DNA of 64,000 bases, from positions 1 through 64,000 of the forward strand of contig JAQBYN010000005.1 in assembly GCA_027622715.1 (NCBI GenBank). The letters are read 5' to 3'. Position 1 is the first letter of the stretch. Every line of letters starts with the position of its first letter. Below are positions 43,321-51,704 of this stretch, piece by piece. The position numbers were made by a program, and so were the translations under genes. The notes under the pieces are model-generated. The model did no database searches. It was given only the letters and a program-made list of their open reading frames with translations, and was not told the origin of the DNA. The DNA comes from Pseudomonadota bacterium. GTDB taxonomy: Bacteria; Pseudomonadota; Alphaproteobacteria; SHVP01.

Positions 43321-44235
43321 TTAAGGTTGCGCGCGGGCCTTGGACTGGTAGAGCGACCAAACGAGCGCTGCACCGGCGCCGAATGTCGCTTCTTCCTTGA
43401 ACAACGGGCTGGCGCTGTTCTCAGCGCCGCCATGGTATTCCGCGCGGAACGCCATCAGAAGGTTGAGCCTCGTCCCAAGCGCTTTGACCAGCGAGAGCTG
43501 CGTCTTAGCGCCGAGATAGCCGCCCTTGGCATCGAACGCCGGACGACCGGCGACCACGAAGCGCGGCTCAACCTCATAGAAATAATCCATCAGATCTTCG
43601 CTCGCGAAAGCCACGCCGACGGACACCTTCACCTCAAGGTCTTGTTGCAGAAAGTTTTCGTGCTGGTAGGCAATCTCCGGTTCAAAAATGTATCCGCGCG
43701 CTTCGATGCGGGAGAGGTCGGTCGAAAAAACCGCTCGGACCGGCAACTCAATATCGACTTTTGCCGAATGCACTGCCTTCGCGATGGTCCACTGGACCCG
43801 TGGCCCGACTTCCCCCAGCCAATCAAGGTCGGGCATGCCACGCCGCGCATCGTTCTTGTCGGAGTCCGACGAGAAAGCGCCATCAAGGCTGAGGTCGAAT
43901 TCGAAGCGGTCGGTCTTCACTAACCGGCTGCGCAACAATCCTTTTTCATCACTGCGCAGGATTTTGCCGCGATAGGCCACAAACGGGAGCACAGCCCCGT
44001 TTAAATGATTCTGACCCGCGGCTGGGTAGTCCGGCAGGAAGGCGCCACCCAATACCACACCCATTTCAAACAACGGCTTAGGCGCTTTAGGGGGAGCCGA
44101 TCGCGTGAGGTCGTGCCATTCTTTGCCAGCCTGCGCCGGTGCCGTGAATCCAACCAACAATAGGATTGCGGCGACGCTAATCCCGCGGAAAATTGCCAGC
44201 GAATCGCCGAGACTCTTAGTATGTTCCGTCATCAT
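43321..44235 (-). CDS. MipA/OmpV-family outer membrane protein
   Basis: The 304-residue protein has a Sec signal peptide (hydrophobic core ISVAAILLLVGFTAPAQA, cleavage near residue 36). A beta-rich body follows with repeated amphipathic strands: FEMGVVLGGAFLPDYPAAGQ, LPFVAYRGKILRSDEKG, ARGYIFEPEIAYQHENFLQQ and ending SLYQSKA. This is the MipA/OmpV family of outer-membrane scaffold or porin-like proteins. One of two adjacent ATGs at 44235 and 44232 is the start, judged by the signal peptide; earlier in-frame sequence lacks homology. Its exact role, in peptidoglycan synthesis scaffolding or otherwise, is not known here. Confidence 0.75.
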   Translation of the reverse strand: MMTEHTKSLGDSLAIFRGISVAAILLLVGFTAPAQAGKEWHDLTRSAPPKAPKPLFEMGVVLGGAFLPDYPAAGQNHLNGAVLPFVAYRGKILRSDEKGLLRSRLVKTDRFEFDLSLDGAFSSDSDKNDARRGMPDLDWLGEVGPRVQWTIAKAVHSAKVDIELPVRAVFSTDLSRIEARGYIFEPEIAYQHENFLQQDLEVKVSVGVAFASEDLMDYFYEVEPRFVVAGRPAFDAKGGYLGAKTQLSLVKALGTRLNLLMAFRAEYHGGAENSASPLFKEEATFGAGAALVWSLYQSKARAQP

Positions 44236-44427
44236 CGGGGAATGGATAGCACTTCCTGATCGACCGGGGTCAAGAACCTCAGATGTACGCCAGTTCAGCA
44301 AATCGGACGACGCAAGCTCTCGACTTTGCCAGTTATGACTTAAACGCGATGACTGCCGAGATCGCAAGAACTTCGCCTTGACCAAACTATCCCAATCGCG
44401 GCATTAGAACTCCTCCGAGGAGGCGCC

Positions 44428-44775
44428 ATGACCGTCACGATCTACCACAACCCGCGTTGCACCAAATCACGTCAGACTCTTGCGCTCCTCGAAGACAAAG
44501 GGTTGCGGCCGACAATTGTCGAGTACCTGAAGGCCCCGCCGAGCGCGAAGGAACTTGAGGCCATCTTGTCGAAACTCGGCATGGAGCCACGCCAACTGAT
44601 GCGAACGAAAGAAGAGCCCTATGCCGCCCTGGGCCTCGCCGATCTTGGCAAGTCCCGCGCCTCGCTGGTCAAAGCGATGGTGGAAAATCCAATCCTCATT
44701 GAGCGCCCCATCGTGCTCGCAAAAGACAAGGCTGCAATTGGTCGGCCGCCGGAAAACGTCCTCAAGATACTCTAG
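44428..44775 (+). CDS. arsC: arsenate reductase (glutaredoxin-type, ArsC-like)
   Basis: The 115-residue protein matches the ArsC/Spx-like thioredoxin fold: IYHNPRCTKSRQTLALLED with the nucleophile C11, KAPPSAKELEAILSKLGM, LMRTKEEPYAALGLAD and ENPILIERPIVLAKDKAAIG with the RP motif. Glutaredoxin-coupled ArsC reduces arsenate to arsenite. No ars operon neighbours (arsB, arsR) are seen, so it may serve a different redox role. GAGGAGG lies just before the ATG at 44428. Confidence 0.85.
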   Translation: MTVTIYHNPRCTKSRQTLALLEDKGLRPTIVEYLKAPPSAKELEAILSKLGMEPRQLMRTKEEPYAALGLADLGKSRASLVKAMVENPILIERPIVLAKDKAAIGRPPENVLKIL

Positions 44776-44814
44776 GGCAACCCGCTACTCGCCGGGGCGA
44801 ACGCGCGGGCGCGC

Positions 44815-45489
44815 CTATTCCCAAACCACACCCGGCAGCGCGCGCAGACGCGCTTCGGAGTCGGTTCGCTCGCGATAGGGTTTTGGGTTCGCGCGGCCCA
44901 GTCCTGACTTTGCGCCGGTCTTCTCGGATTCGGCGATGATTGCCTCGGCCTCGTCCTTGGGAAAAATGACGACACCATCGATATCGCCCAGCACGATATC
45001 GCCGGGGTTGACGATGACCCCACCGCAAGCGACTGGACAATTGAGCCAACCGGGCCGGTCCTGACCCGTCGTGATCGGCGCGGTTCCCCGTGCAAATACC
45101 GGAATGTTCTCACGCTCAATCAGGAGTTCGGCCGTCAGCGCCATGCCGTCCAAAACAATTCCGACACAGCCCCCCTCTTTGGCCGCGCCCGCCATCGATG
45201 CGCCCCAGCAGGCAACGTCAGTCCGCCCGCCACCGTCGACCACCAGCACGTCGCCGGGTTGGACGTATTTTGCGGCGACGTATCCCATCAAAAGATCTTC
45301 GCTAAATTCTGGACGCACGGTGAACGCAGGACCGCAAATTCGCCATTTACGGTCCAGCGGTTTGATAGCCGTGTCGACGATTTGACGCGGCCCGGCAAAA
45401 CCACCGGTCACCCCAACAAAGGTTTGCGATGCGCGGCGGATCAAATCGACCGAAGGGCGCTCAAAGTCGGTAATAACGCGATAAGTCAT
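44815..45489 (-). CDS. RraA-family protein (4-hydroxy-4-methyl-2-oxoglutarate aldolase-like)
   Basis: The 224-residue protein matches the RraA/HMG aldolase family: VTGGFAGPRQIVDTAIKPLD, WRICGPAFTVRPEF, YVQPGDVLVVDGGGRTDVAC and NPGDIVLGDIDGVVIFPKD. The active-site region reads GGGRTDVACWG instead of the common G-x-R-D spacing, so it belongs to a related subgroup and could act as an aldolase, an oxaloacetate decarboxylase or a binding protein. The ATG at 45489 has GGGGAG about 9 bases upstream. It is divergent from the remnant peptide transporter genes. Confidence 0.8.
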   Translation of the reverse strand: MTYRVITDFERPSVDLIRRASQTFVGVTGGFAGPRQIVDTAIKPLDRKWRICGPAFTVRPEFSEDLLMGYVAAKYVQPGDVLVVDGGGRTDVACWGASMAGAAKEGGCVGIVLDGMALTAELLIERENIPVFARGTAPITTGQDRPGWLNCPVACGGVIVNPGDIVLGDIDGVVIFPKDEAEAIIAESEKTGAKSGLGRANPKPYRERTDSEARLRALPGVVWE

Positions 45490-45680
45490 CGTGGTCTCCC
45501 CTGCGACCAATAATACATGAACGCCGATCTCTCGGTATGGACCCCGATCTACCCGGTCGGTAGGGTTGCCGGAAGGCTCGCGAGCCCTCGCCCAAGCCGG
45601 AAGGACACGCCGTCACCCCGCTTCTTGAAGTCGACAACCTCCGTGTCGAGTTCCCCACGCGCCGCGGGACCCTAACTGCG

Positions 45681-46598
45681 GTGGACGACATTTCATTCGC
45701 GATTGGGGTCGGCGAAATCCTCGGCGTCGTTGGCGAGTCGGGGGCCGGAAAGTCGATGACGGGTTACGCCGTGATCGGGCTCCTTGAACCGCCCGGTCGA
45801 ATCGCCGGCGGGACCATCAAGCTGTCGGGTCGTCGCATCGACAATCTCGCACCGGAGGAAATCAGACGGGTGCGCGGGCGGCAGATTGGCGCGATCTTTC
45901 AAGATCCACTGACCAGCCTTAACCCCCTGCTGCGTATTAGCGACCAACTCGTCGAGACAATCCGAACCCACCTAGACCTCACCGAACGTCAGGCCCGCAA
46001 CCGGGCCTTGGAACTTCTCAATGAGGTTGGGATACCGGCGGCCGAGGAGCGCATCGACCAATACCCGCACCAATTCTCCGGGGGTATGAGACAACGGATC
46101 GTCATCGCGCTGGCACTTTGCGCGAACCCACAGTTGATCGTTGCAGATGAGCCAACCACCGCACTCGATGTTTCAATCCAGGCGCAGATCATACGCCTGC
46201 TAAAGCGCCTCTGCCGCGACCACGGCACATCGGTCATGCTGATCACCCACGACATGGGCGTCATTGCCGAGACCGCGGACCGCGTCGCCGTTATGTACGC
46301 CGGGCGCATCGTCGAGATCGGCCCGGTACGGGAAGTGGTCAAGAACGCACGGCACCCCTACACCCGTGGGCTCATGGCCTCCATTCCGTCGATTGGAAAG
46401 CGCAACGAAGATCTTGCGCAGATACCCGGATCGATGCCCCGCCTGTCCGAGATCCCACCCGGATGCGCGTTTAGTTCGCGGTGCAGCGAAACGATGGAGC
46501 GATGCGAGCGCGAGCGACCGGATTTGGTCGCCGTTGGCCCCTCATCGACCGCGTGCTGGCTCTATGACCCCGCCTCCGTCGAGCCCGCCAATGCCTGA
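45681..46598 (+). CDS. peptide ABC transporter ATP-binding protein (DppD-like), start codon apparently lost
   Basis: The 305-residue product, from GTG 45681, is a DppD/OppD ATPase: Walker A GESGAGKSMTGYAVI, Q-loop FQDPLTSLNPLLR, signature FSGGMRQRIVIALAL, Walker B LIVADEPTTALDVS, and the C-terminal oligopeptide domain GCAFSSRCSETMERC with its Fe-S/zinc-like cysteines. Homology begins earlier, at about 45612: the frame upstream encodes TPLLEVDNLRVEFPTRRGTL. There a GGAAGGA ribosome site (45599-45605) is followed by GTC where GTG or ATG is expected. So the true start seems mutated, and the internal GTG gives a protein missing about 23 residues. It overlaps the next gene by 8 bases. Confidence 0.75.
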   Translation: MDDISFAIGVGEILGVVGESGAGKSMTGYAVIGLLEPPGRIAGGTIKLSGRRIDNLAPEEIRRVRGRQIGAIFQDPLTSLNPLLRISDQLVETIRTHLDLTERQARNRALELLNEVGIPAAEERIDQYPHQFSGGMRQRIVIALALCANPQLIVADEPTTALDVSIQAQIIRLLKRLCRDHGTSVMLITHDMGVIAETADRVAVMYAGRIVEIGPVREVVKNARHPYTRGLMASIPSIGKRNEDLAQIPGSMPRLSEIPPGCAFSSRCSETMERCERERPDLVAVGPSSTACWLYDPASVEPANA

Positions 46599-47481
46599 TG
46601 ATTTTGTGGCGGAGCGCGGCACGGAAATCCATGTCGAGGCACGCAACCTCTCTCGCTTCTTCGATGTTTCTGCACCCCTTCTCAATCGCGTTGTGGAGGG
46701 GAAGCCGCGCCAGATCGTCCGAGCCGTCGACGATGTGAGTTTCACGGTGAAGCGCGGCACGACGTTTTCCCTCGTCGGTGAGTCGGGGTGCGGAAAATCC
46801 ACGGTCGCGCGCCTGATGGTTGGCCTGTACGAGCCTACTGCCGGTTCAATCGTCTACGACGGGATTGATCTCGCGACACTCCATGGCCGCGCAGCGAGAG
46901 CGGTTCAGGGGCGCATGCAAATGGTATTTCAGGATCCCTACGCATCCCTCAATCCACGTTGGCGCGTCGCCGACATTGTCGCCGAACCAATTCGTCTTAT
47001 CAACGGTGTCGCCCGCGTCGTGTTGCCGCGCGCCTCGATGGAAGACCTCGCGGTTCCGGTCTTGATTCTCTCGATCGGGCTTTCGGGCTGGGTGAATTTC
47101 GCGCGCACCGTTCGCGGCTCAACAATGGTTGAAAAGGGCAAGGAATACGTCCTGGCAGCGCGGGTAATTGGGCGACCCACATCGTTCATCATGCTGCGCC
47201 ACGTCTTGCCGAACGTGACGGGCCCAATTTTGGTCATCGCGACCATCAGTCTTGCGGTTGCGATCTTGGCCGAGGCGACGCTCTCCTTTTTGGGAGTCGG
47301 CGTTCCACCGACCCAGCCGTCGCTCGGCACGCTCGTCAATGTTGGAAACAATTTCTTGTTCTCAGGCGAGTGGTGGATGGTTATTTTCCCCGGCGCCACC
47401 CTGGCGATCCTGGTCCTCGCGGTAAACCTGCTGGGCGATTGGTTGCGCGATGCCCTTAATCCGAGGCTGCAGTTGATCTAG
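46591..47481 (+). CDS. hybrid: N-terminal half of a DppF-like ATPase fused to C-terminal half of a DppC-like permease
   Basis: The 296-residue open frame has two unrelated halves. Residues 1 to about 137 are a DppF-like ATPase with Walker A (GESGCGKSTVARL) and Q-loop (MVFQDPYASLNPRWRVADIV), ending before the LSGGQ signature and Walker B. From about 140 on it is the C-terminal half of an oligopeptide permease: SIGLSGWVNFARTVRG, the EAA-loop-like EYVLAARVIGRPTSFIMLRH and GDWLRDALNPRLQ. The junction lies near 46999-47015. Such a protein could not hydrolyse ATP. The simplest explanation is a deletion within a tandem or permuted peptide-transport operon; an assembly misjoin is the alternative. Confidence 0.8.
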   Translation: MPDDFVAERGTEIHVEARNLSRFFDVSAPLLNRVVEGKPRQIVRAVDDVSFTVKRGTTFSLVGESGCGKSTVARLMVGLYEPTAGSIVYDGIDLATLHGRAARAVQGRMQMVFQDPYASLNPRWRVADIVAEPIRLINGVARVVLPRASMEDLAVPVLILSIGLSGWVNFARTVRGSTMVEKGKEYVLAARVIGRPTSFIMLRHVLPNVTGPILVIATISLAVAILAEATLSFLGVGVPPTQPSLGTLVNVGNNFLFSGEWWMVIFPGATLAILVLAVNLLGDWLRDALNPRLQLI

Positions 47482-49232
47482 CGGCGGCCGATCATTGTGG
47501 CGGCGGTTGCGCCGCGGGGGCCCACCCGAACGTCGATCACGCAAGTGCCGCCTTCGCGCAGCACGGCCACGCCTTTCATAACGCCAGTCGCTAGTTGACC
47601 AATGGTTTTGACCGGGCCTATCCCGGTAAGTCCCTGCGCCTCTGCCAGTTTCGCGAGATCTAGATCGGGATCGCTGATTTTTTGACCGATCCAGCGGTTC
47701 TCAGGATTGCGGGATCGAATCCGTGCGACGCGGTCCTGGTGCATCTCGTCGTTAAAGTAGGACTGGTTGTTGGCCACGATCGTCAGCAGCGGAATGCGAT
47801 AATGCGCGGCGGTCCAAAACGCGTTGACGCTCATTAGGAAATCACCGTCGCCAATGACCGCGATCGCCAACCGGTCTGAATCCTTCAAAGCAAGGGCGGC
47901 GCCGATTGCCATGCCGGGGCCCGACCCGATTCCGCCGCCGCCATCATAGCCAAGAAAGTCGAGGGGACCGTCAAACGGCCATCGCTCTCCCGGCCATCCT
48001 CCGGGGAGGCGCACCAGCGACACCGGGCTGTCGCCCACCGCTTCTTTGAGCGCCGCGGCAATATGATCCAACGTCAATTTGCTGTCAGGATCCGGATCCT
48101 CAAGGTCAGTTCGCTCCGCCGGGACCGCAGCTGGGCGGGTCGAGCGCAATGCTTCGGTCAGCAAAGGCACCGCCGCATCCGCCTCGCTCAGCAATGTGAC
48201 GTCGACTGGCGGCAGTCCTTGATGGTCCATGCTCCAACCATTGTGAACATATTGGTCGATCGACGCATGAATGATGCTCGCGCTGACATTGCCATCGGGC
48301 CACGCCTGACCCAGCGTGCCCGCGAGATCGGTCCAATCGAGGCTAAGGATCACGTCGCATGACTGCAGCGCCTGTTTTTGGCTCTCGCCCAAGAACTGCA
48401 TAGTTCCCCCGTGGAGGGGATGCTCGGTTGGAAACGTCGCGCCGGCTTTGAAATCAGTAAAAACCACAGCGCCCAGTTTCTCAGCCAACCGGATCCGCGC
48501 ATCCCATGCGGCCTGCGTTCGGGCGAAGCGGCCCGACAAGATCGCCGGACGGCGCGCGTTGTCCAGAAGGGCCGCAGCCTCTGCGATCGCTTCATCGCTG
48601 GGTCGTTGCGGCTTGGCCGCCGCATACCGCCGCGCATCGGGCGGTAGGATCAGTGTATCGAGCTTACGTTCTTGTAGATCGGCGTCGAGACAAACATAGA
48701 CCGGACCGCGAGGCGCGGTTCGGGCGATCTGATTCGCGCGGTAGATCGACTCGATAGCGGCTTCGACCGACGCGGGTTGATCGTCCCATTTGATGAAGTT
48801 TCGAATCAGTCCGCCCTGATCCTGCGCAGTGTGGATCCAGTCGATCCACGGCCTGCGTTTTGCGGCATCGACGGGGCCCGTGGCGCCGAAGATGATCACT
48901 GGCACTCGGTCGCAAAACGCGTTGAAAATACCCATCGAGCCGTGCATCAGACCGACATTGCTGTGCAGCACTACGCCCATCGGCTCGCCGGCTACCTTGG
49001 CGTAACCATGCGCAATCGACACTGCATGGTCCTCGTGCAGGCAAAGGATCATCTGCGGGTCTCGGTTACCGAGAAAATTGACCAGGCTGTCGTGGAAGCC
49101 ACGAAAACTCGCGCCGGGGTTCAATGCGACGTATTTGAGCCCCAGGTTGCGCACGGCCAGCGCCATTGTGTCGCTACCCCAGCCAGGCTCGGCATTGCCG
49201 GACAGTCCGTCCGGCTTCTCGATTTCATTCAT
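47478..49232 (-). CDS. thiamine-pyrophosphate-requiring enzyme, acetolactate synthase/benzoylformate decarboxylase-like
   Basis: The 584-residue protein has three TPP-enzyme domains. The N-terminal PYR domain carries the catalytic glutamate in ILCLHEDHAVSIAHGYAKVA. The central domain has RRPAILSGRFARTQAA. The C-terminal PP domain has the TPP/magnesium motif IGDGDFLMSVNAFW ... IVANNQSYF. The family includes acetolactate synthase, glyoxylate carboligase and benzoylformate decarboxylase. The substrate is not assignable; adjacency to no ilv gene argues against branched-chain synthesis. The ATG at 49232 matches family starts; a GTG two codons earlier is possible. It converges with the hybrid gene by a 4-base overlap. 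Confidence 0.8.
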   Translation of the reverse strand: MNEIEKPDGLSGNAEPGWGSDTMALAVRNLGLKYVALNPGASFRGFHDSLVNFLGNRDPQMILCLHEDHAVSIAHGYAKVAGEPMGVVLHSNVGLMHGSMGIFNAFCDRVPVIIFGATGPVDAAKRRPWIDWIHTAQDQGGLIRNFIKWDDQPASVEAAIESIYRANQIARTAPRGPVYVCLDADLQERKLDTLILPPDARRYAAAKPQRPSDEAIAEAAALLDNARRPAILSGRFARTQAAWDARIRLAEKLGAVVFTDFKAGATFPTEHPLHGGTMQFLGESQKQALQSCDVILSLDWTDLAGTLGQAWPDGNVSASIIHASIDQYVHNGWSMDHQGLPPVDVTLLSEADAAVPLLTEALRSTRPAAVPAERTDLEDPDPDSKLTLDHIAAALKEAVGDSPVSLVRLPGGWPGERWPFDGPLDFLGYDGGGGIGSGPGMAIGAALALKDSDRLAIAVIGDGDFLMSVNAFWTAAHYRIPLLTIVANNQSYFNDEMHQDRVARIRSRNPENRWIGQKISDPDLDLAKLAEAQGLTGIGPVKTIGQLATGVMKGVAVLREGGTCVIDVRVGPRGATAATMIGRR

Positions 49233-49240
49233 GGCCACAC

Positions 49241-50056
49241 TCAGAAGGTGTCGAAGTTGAAACGGTTTCCGCGAAACTGCCGCATGATCTGTTCACCAAT
49301 GTCGCACGGTGGGGGCGTGTAACCTTGCGCGCGGTGAATATTGTCCGGCTGGCGGCCAGCAATCTCGAGAATTAGTTTGCGCCGAATCGCGCTACCGAAA
49401 TCCTCGAAACCTTCGGCAACCACGACGAAGGCACCGGGTCCGGCAATGACGCAATGCTCAAAGTAGATATCGAGGTCTTTGAGTTGAGGTAGGCCAAAGG
49501 GATTGAGCCGGTCATTAATGATCGGCAATCCGTTGACGGTGACACCCGCCATTGCCGCAACATCGCGGGCTTGGTCGACCAGGGTGCCATTGTTGTTGGG
49601 TCCGTCACCGGAGATATCAATGACCCGCCTATTCCCTACAAAAGCATTCTGGTCGAACATTGGCAGCGCAAATTCGATGGCGCCGCTGATCGACGTAAAG
49701 CGCCCTCGGTGTAGCGGCGCGTCCTCCAGGGCCGCGACAAAGGTCTCGGCGGCCGCCGGTCCATCGATGATCATCCAGTCAACGGTCATCGCCCGACTGA
49801 AGGCGCCCGACCACTCGACATAAGTCACAGCGATCCGGCCCAGCGGACCTGAAATTATGGCGCTGAGCACAACCGGGTCGAGAAACGCGGCCATGTAGCC
49901 TTGTCGTTGAAGTCGGGCTTCTTCAAAATCGATACTGCCGGAAACGTCAACGGCGAGTACCAGCTCCAGGTCGACCGCCTGCGCCTCCGCACGCGGCGCC
50001 AGCGCCAAAAGTACGACAAGACCGTAAGCTGCCAACAACACTGGAAATATTCTCAC
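49241..50056 (-). CDS. DUF1194 secreted von Willebrand-like protein
   Basis: The 271-residue protein has a signal peptide (RIFPVLLAAYGLVVLLALAP, then RAEAQ) and a mature vWA-like domain. Its MIDAS-type start is VLAVDVSGSIDFEEA with DxSxS, followed by VTYVEWSGAF, RFTSISGAIEFALPMFDQNA and VIDISGDGPNNNGT. DUF1194 is an uncharacterised exported vWA family of proteobacteria. The GTG at 50056 overlaps the TGA of the upstream glycosylase gene (GTGA). It may bind metal and partner proteins in the periplasm; the function is unknown. Confidence 0.8.
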   Translation of the reverse strand: MRIFPVLLAAYGLVVLLALAPRAEAQAVDLELVLAVDVSGSIDFEEARLQRQGYMAAFLDPVVLSAIISGPLGRIAVTYVEWSGAFSRAMTVDWMIIDGPAAAETFVAALEDAPLHRGRFTSISGAIEFALPMFDQNAFVGNRRVIDISGDGPNNNGTLVDQARDVAAMAGVTVNGLPIINDRLNPFGLPQLKDLDIYFEHCVIAGPGAFVVVAEGFEDFGSAIRRKLILEIAGRQPDNIHRAQGYTPPPCDIGEQIMRQFRGNRFNFDTF

Positions 50057-50697
50057 GGCGACGCCCTTTCTACGTTCGGCACCCCAGGGTGGGCGTAGTA
50101 ATGCCAGAGGAATCGCGCAGCAGCGCTCCGGTAAGGTCGCCACGCCTCGGCAATCTTGCGCATCCGCTTCTCGTCGGGCCTGCTGCGAAGGCGCTTCAAA
50201 CGTTGCGCCGCGACGCACACCGCGAGATCGCCGCCAGGCATGATATCAGGGCGACCCAAAGCGAAGAGCAGGTAAATCTCGGCGGTCCAGCGACCGATGC
50301 CCCTGACCTCGGTTAGCGCATCGATAGCGGCATCGTCATTCATGCGGTGTAGACGCCTGAACTCCAGAGACCCGCTGGTGACGGCCGTGGCGAGCTCGCG
50401 CGCGTAGCCAATCTTCTGACGACTTAGTCCCAACGCGCGAAGATCAGGATCGGAAGCCGCGGCCAGTCGTTCTGGCTCGCACCCGGTCGCCTCATCCAGG
50501 CGACCGATGATCGCCCGCGCGGCATGCACGGACAATTGCTGCGCCATGACGATCCGCAATAGGCCAGAAAAACCCCGAGGCTGATTGCGACGAGGGGGCA
50601 ATCCGAACGTGTCAAAGGCGGCGCCGATGTGTCGGTCGCGGCGCGCCAATTCGTCAAGCGCCGGCGCGAGCGAGGTATCAGGACGGCCTTGGACCAT
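50053..50697 (-). CDS. AlkA-like DNA-3-methyladenine glycosylase II
   Basis: The 214-residue protein is a helix-hairpin-helix GPD glycosylase: GLLRIVMAQQLSVHAARAII, the HhH element LTEVRGIGRWTAEIYLLFAL and the catalytic aspartate in RPDIMPGGDLAVCVAA. Such enzymes excise alkylated bases such as 3-methyladenine. The length fits the AlkA-like group lacking an Ada fusion. It is the first gene of a two-gene minus-strand operon with the DUF1194 gene, and is divergent from the ribokinase gene. The DNA repair assignment is independent of context. Confidence 0.85.
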   Translation of the reverse strand: MVQGRPDTSLAPALDELARRDRHIGAAFDTFGLPPRRNQPRGFSGLLRIVMAQQLSVHAARAIIGRLDEATGCEPERLAAASDPDLRALGLSRQKIGYARELATAVTSGSLEFRRLHRMNDDAAIDALTEVRGIGRWTAEIYLLFALGRPDIMPGGDLAVCVAAQRLKRLRSRPDEKRMRKIAEAWRPYRSAAARFLWHYYAHPGVPNVERASP

Positions 50698-50759
50698 GAG
50701 CGACTCTAGCCCGGCCTTGCCGGTCCGCGCGAAGGCTTTATGCTCTCGCTGGCGTCCAA

Positions 50760-51692
50760 ATGGCTCATCGTGTTTGCATCCTCGGTATTTTCGTGGCGGA
50801 CCTCACCTTCGTGGCGCCAGGCGCGCTGCCACGTCCGGGAGAAACCGTTCTGGGTCATGATTTCCGGATCGGCCCCGGCGGCAAAGGCTCGAATCAAGCC
50901 ATTGCTGCCCGACGCGCGGGCGCCGATGTCACCCTGATTGCGAAAATCGGCGCCGACACTTTCGGCGACATGGCCCATGACCTCTATGCCGCAGAAGGCG
51001 TTTCGGACCGCGGCCTCATCGATAGCAAGACCCACCCGACCGGGGCCGCCGGGATCTACCTGAGTGAGGCCACAGGCGAAAACGCCATCGTCGTCACCCC
51101 GGGTGCAGCAGGAGCGATCACCGTGTCGGAGGTCGAAGCTGCGAAGGACCACATCTCATCAGCGGCCGTCTTTGTGACTCAGTTTGAAATCCCTCTTGCC
51201 GTCGCCGAGACAGGCCTGCGCCTCGCAAAGACGCTTGGGGTAAAAACAATCTTGAACCCGGCGCCCGCTGCTCAAATTGACCCGACAATCTGGACCTACG
51301 TCGACGTTGTGACTCCCAACGAAAGCGAGGCCGAAGCGCTGACCGGGTGCAAAGTCTCGGGACCGGACGATGCAGCCATTGCGGCGCAGAAATTTCTGGA
51401 CCTCGGCGTCGGCGCGGTCGTGATTACCTTGGGGGCGAACGGCGCCTTTCTCATGACGAGCGAACGCTCCCTCCACGTACCGGCACTCAGCGCCGGTCAG
51501 GTGGTCGAGACCACCGGTGCCGGCGACTCATTTAACGGCGCCATGGCCGCCGCTCTCGCCGAGGGGCAGGGCCTGGAGGACGCGGTTCGATTTGGCAACG
51601 CGGCGGCGGCAATTTCGGTGACCCGACCCGGGACGGCGCCGTCGATGCCGCATCGGGCCGAGATCGATCGATTGCTCAAACAACAGACCTAG
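50760..51692 (+). CDS. rbsK: ribokinase
   Basis: The 310-residue PfkB-family kinase has RVCILGIFVADLTF at the N-terminus, the substrate-binding GPGGKGSNQAIAARRAGADV, LNPAPAAQIDPTIW, VTPNESEAEALTG and the C-terminal catalytic motif VVETTGAGDSFNGAMAAALA with the anion hole and base. It phosphorylates ribose to ribose 5-phosphate with ATP. It is followed 12 bases later by a nucleoside hydrolase gene, so the pair should salvage the sugar of nucleosides. It is divergent from the AlkA-like gene. Confidence 0.85.
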   Translation: MAHRVCILGIFVADLTFVAPGALPRPGETVLGHDFRIGPGGKGSNQAIAARRAGADVTLIAKIGADTFGDMAHDLYAAEGVSDRGLIDSKTHPTGAAGIYLSEATGENAIVVTPGAAGAITVSEVEAAKDHISSAAVFVTQFEIPLAVAETGLRLAKTLGVKTILNPAPAAQIDPTIWTYVDVVTPNESEAEALTGCKVSGPDDAAIAAQKFLDLGVGAVVITLGANGAFLMTSERSLHVPALSAGQVVETTGAGDSFNGAMAAALAEGQGLEDAVRFGNAAAAISVTRPGTAPSMPHRAEIDRLLKQQT

Positions 51693-51704
51693 GACGAATC
51701 CCAG

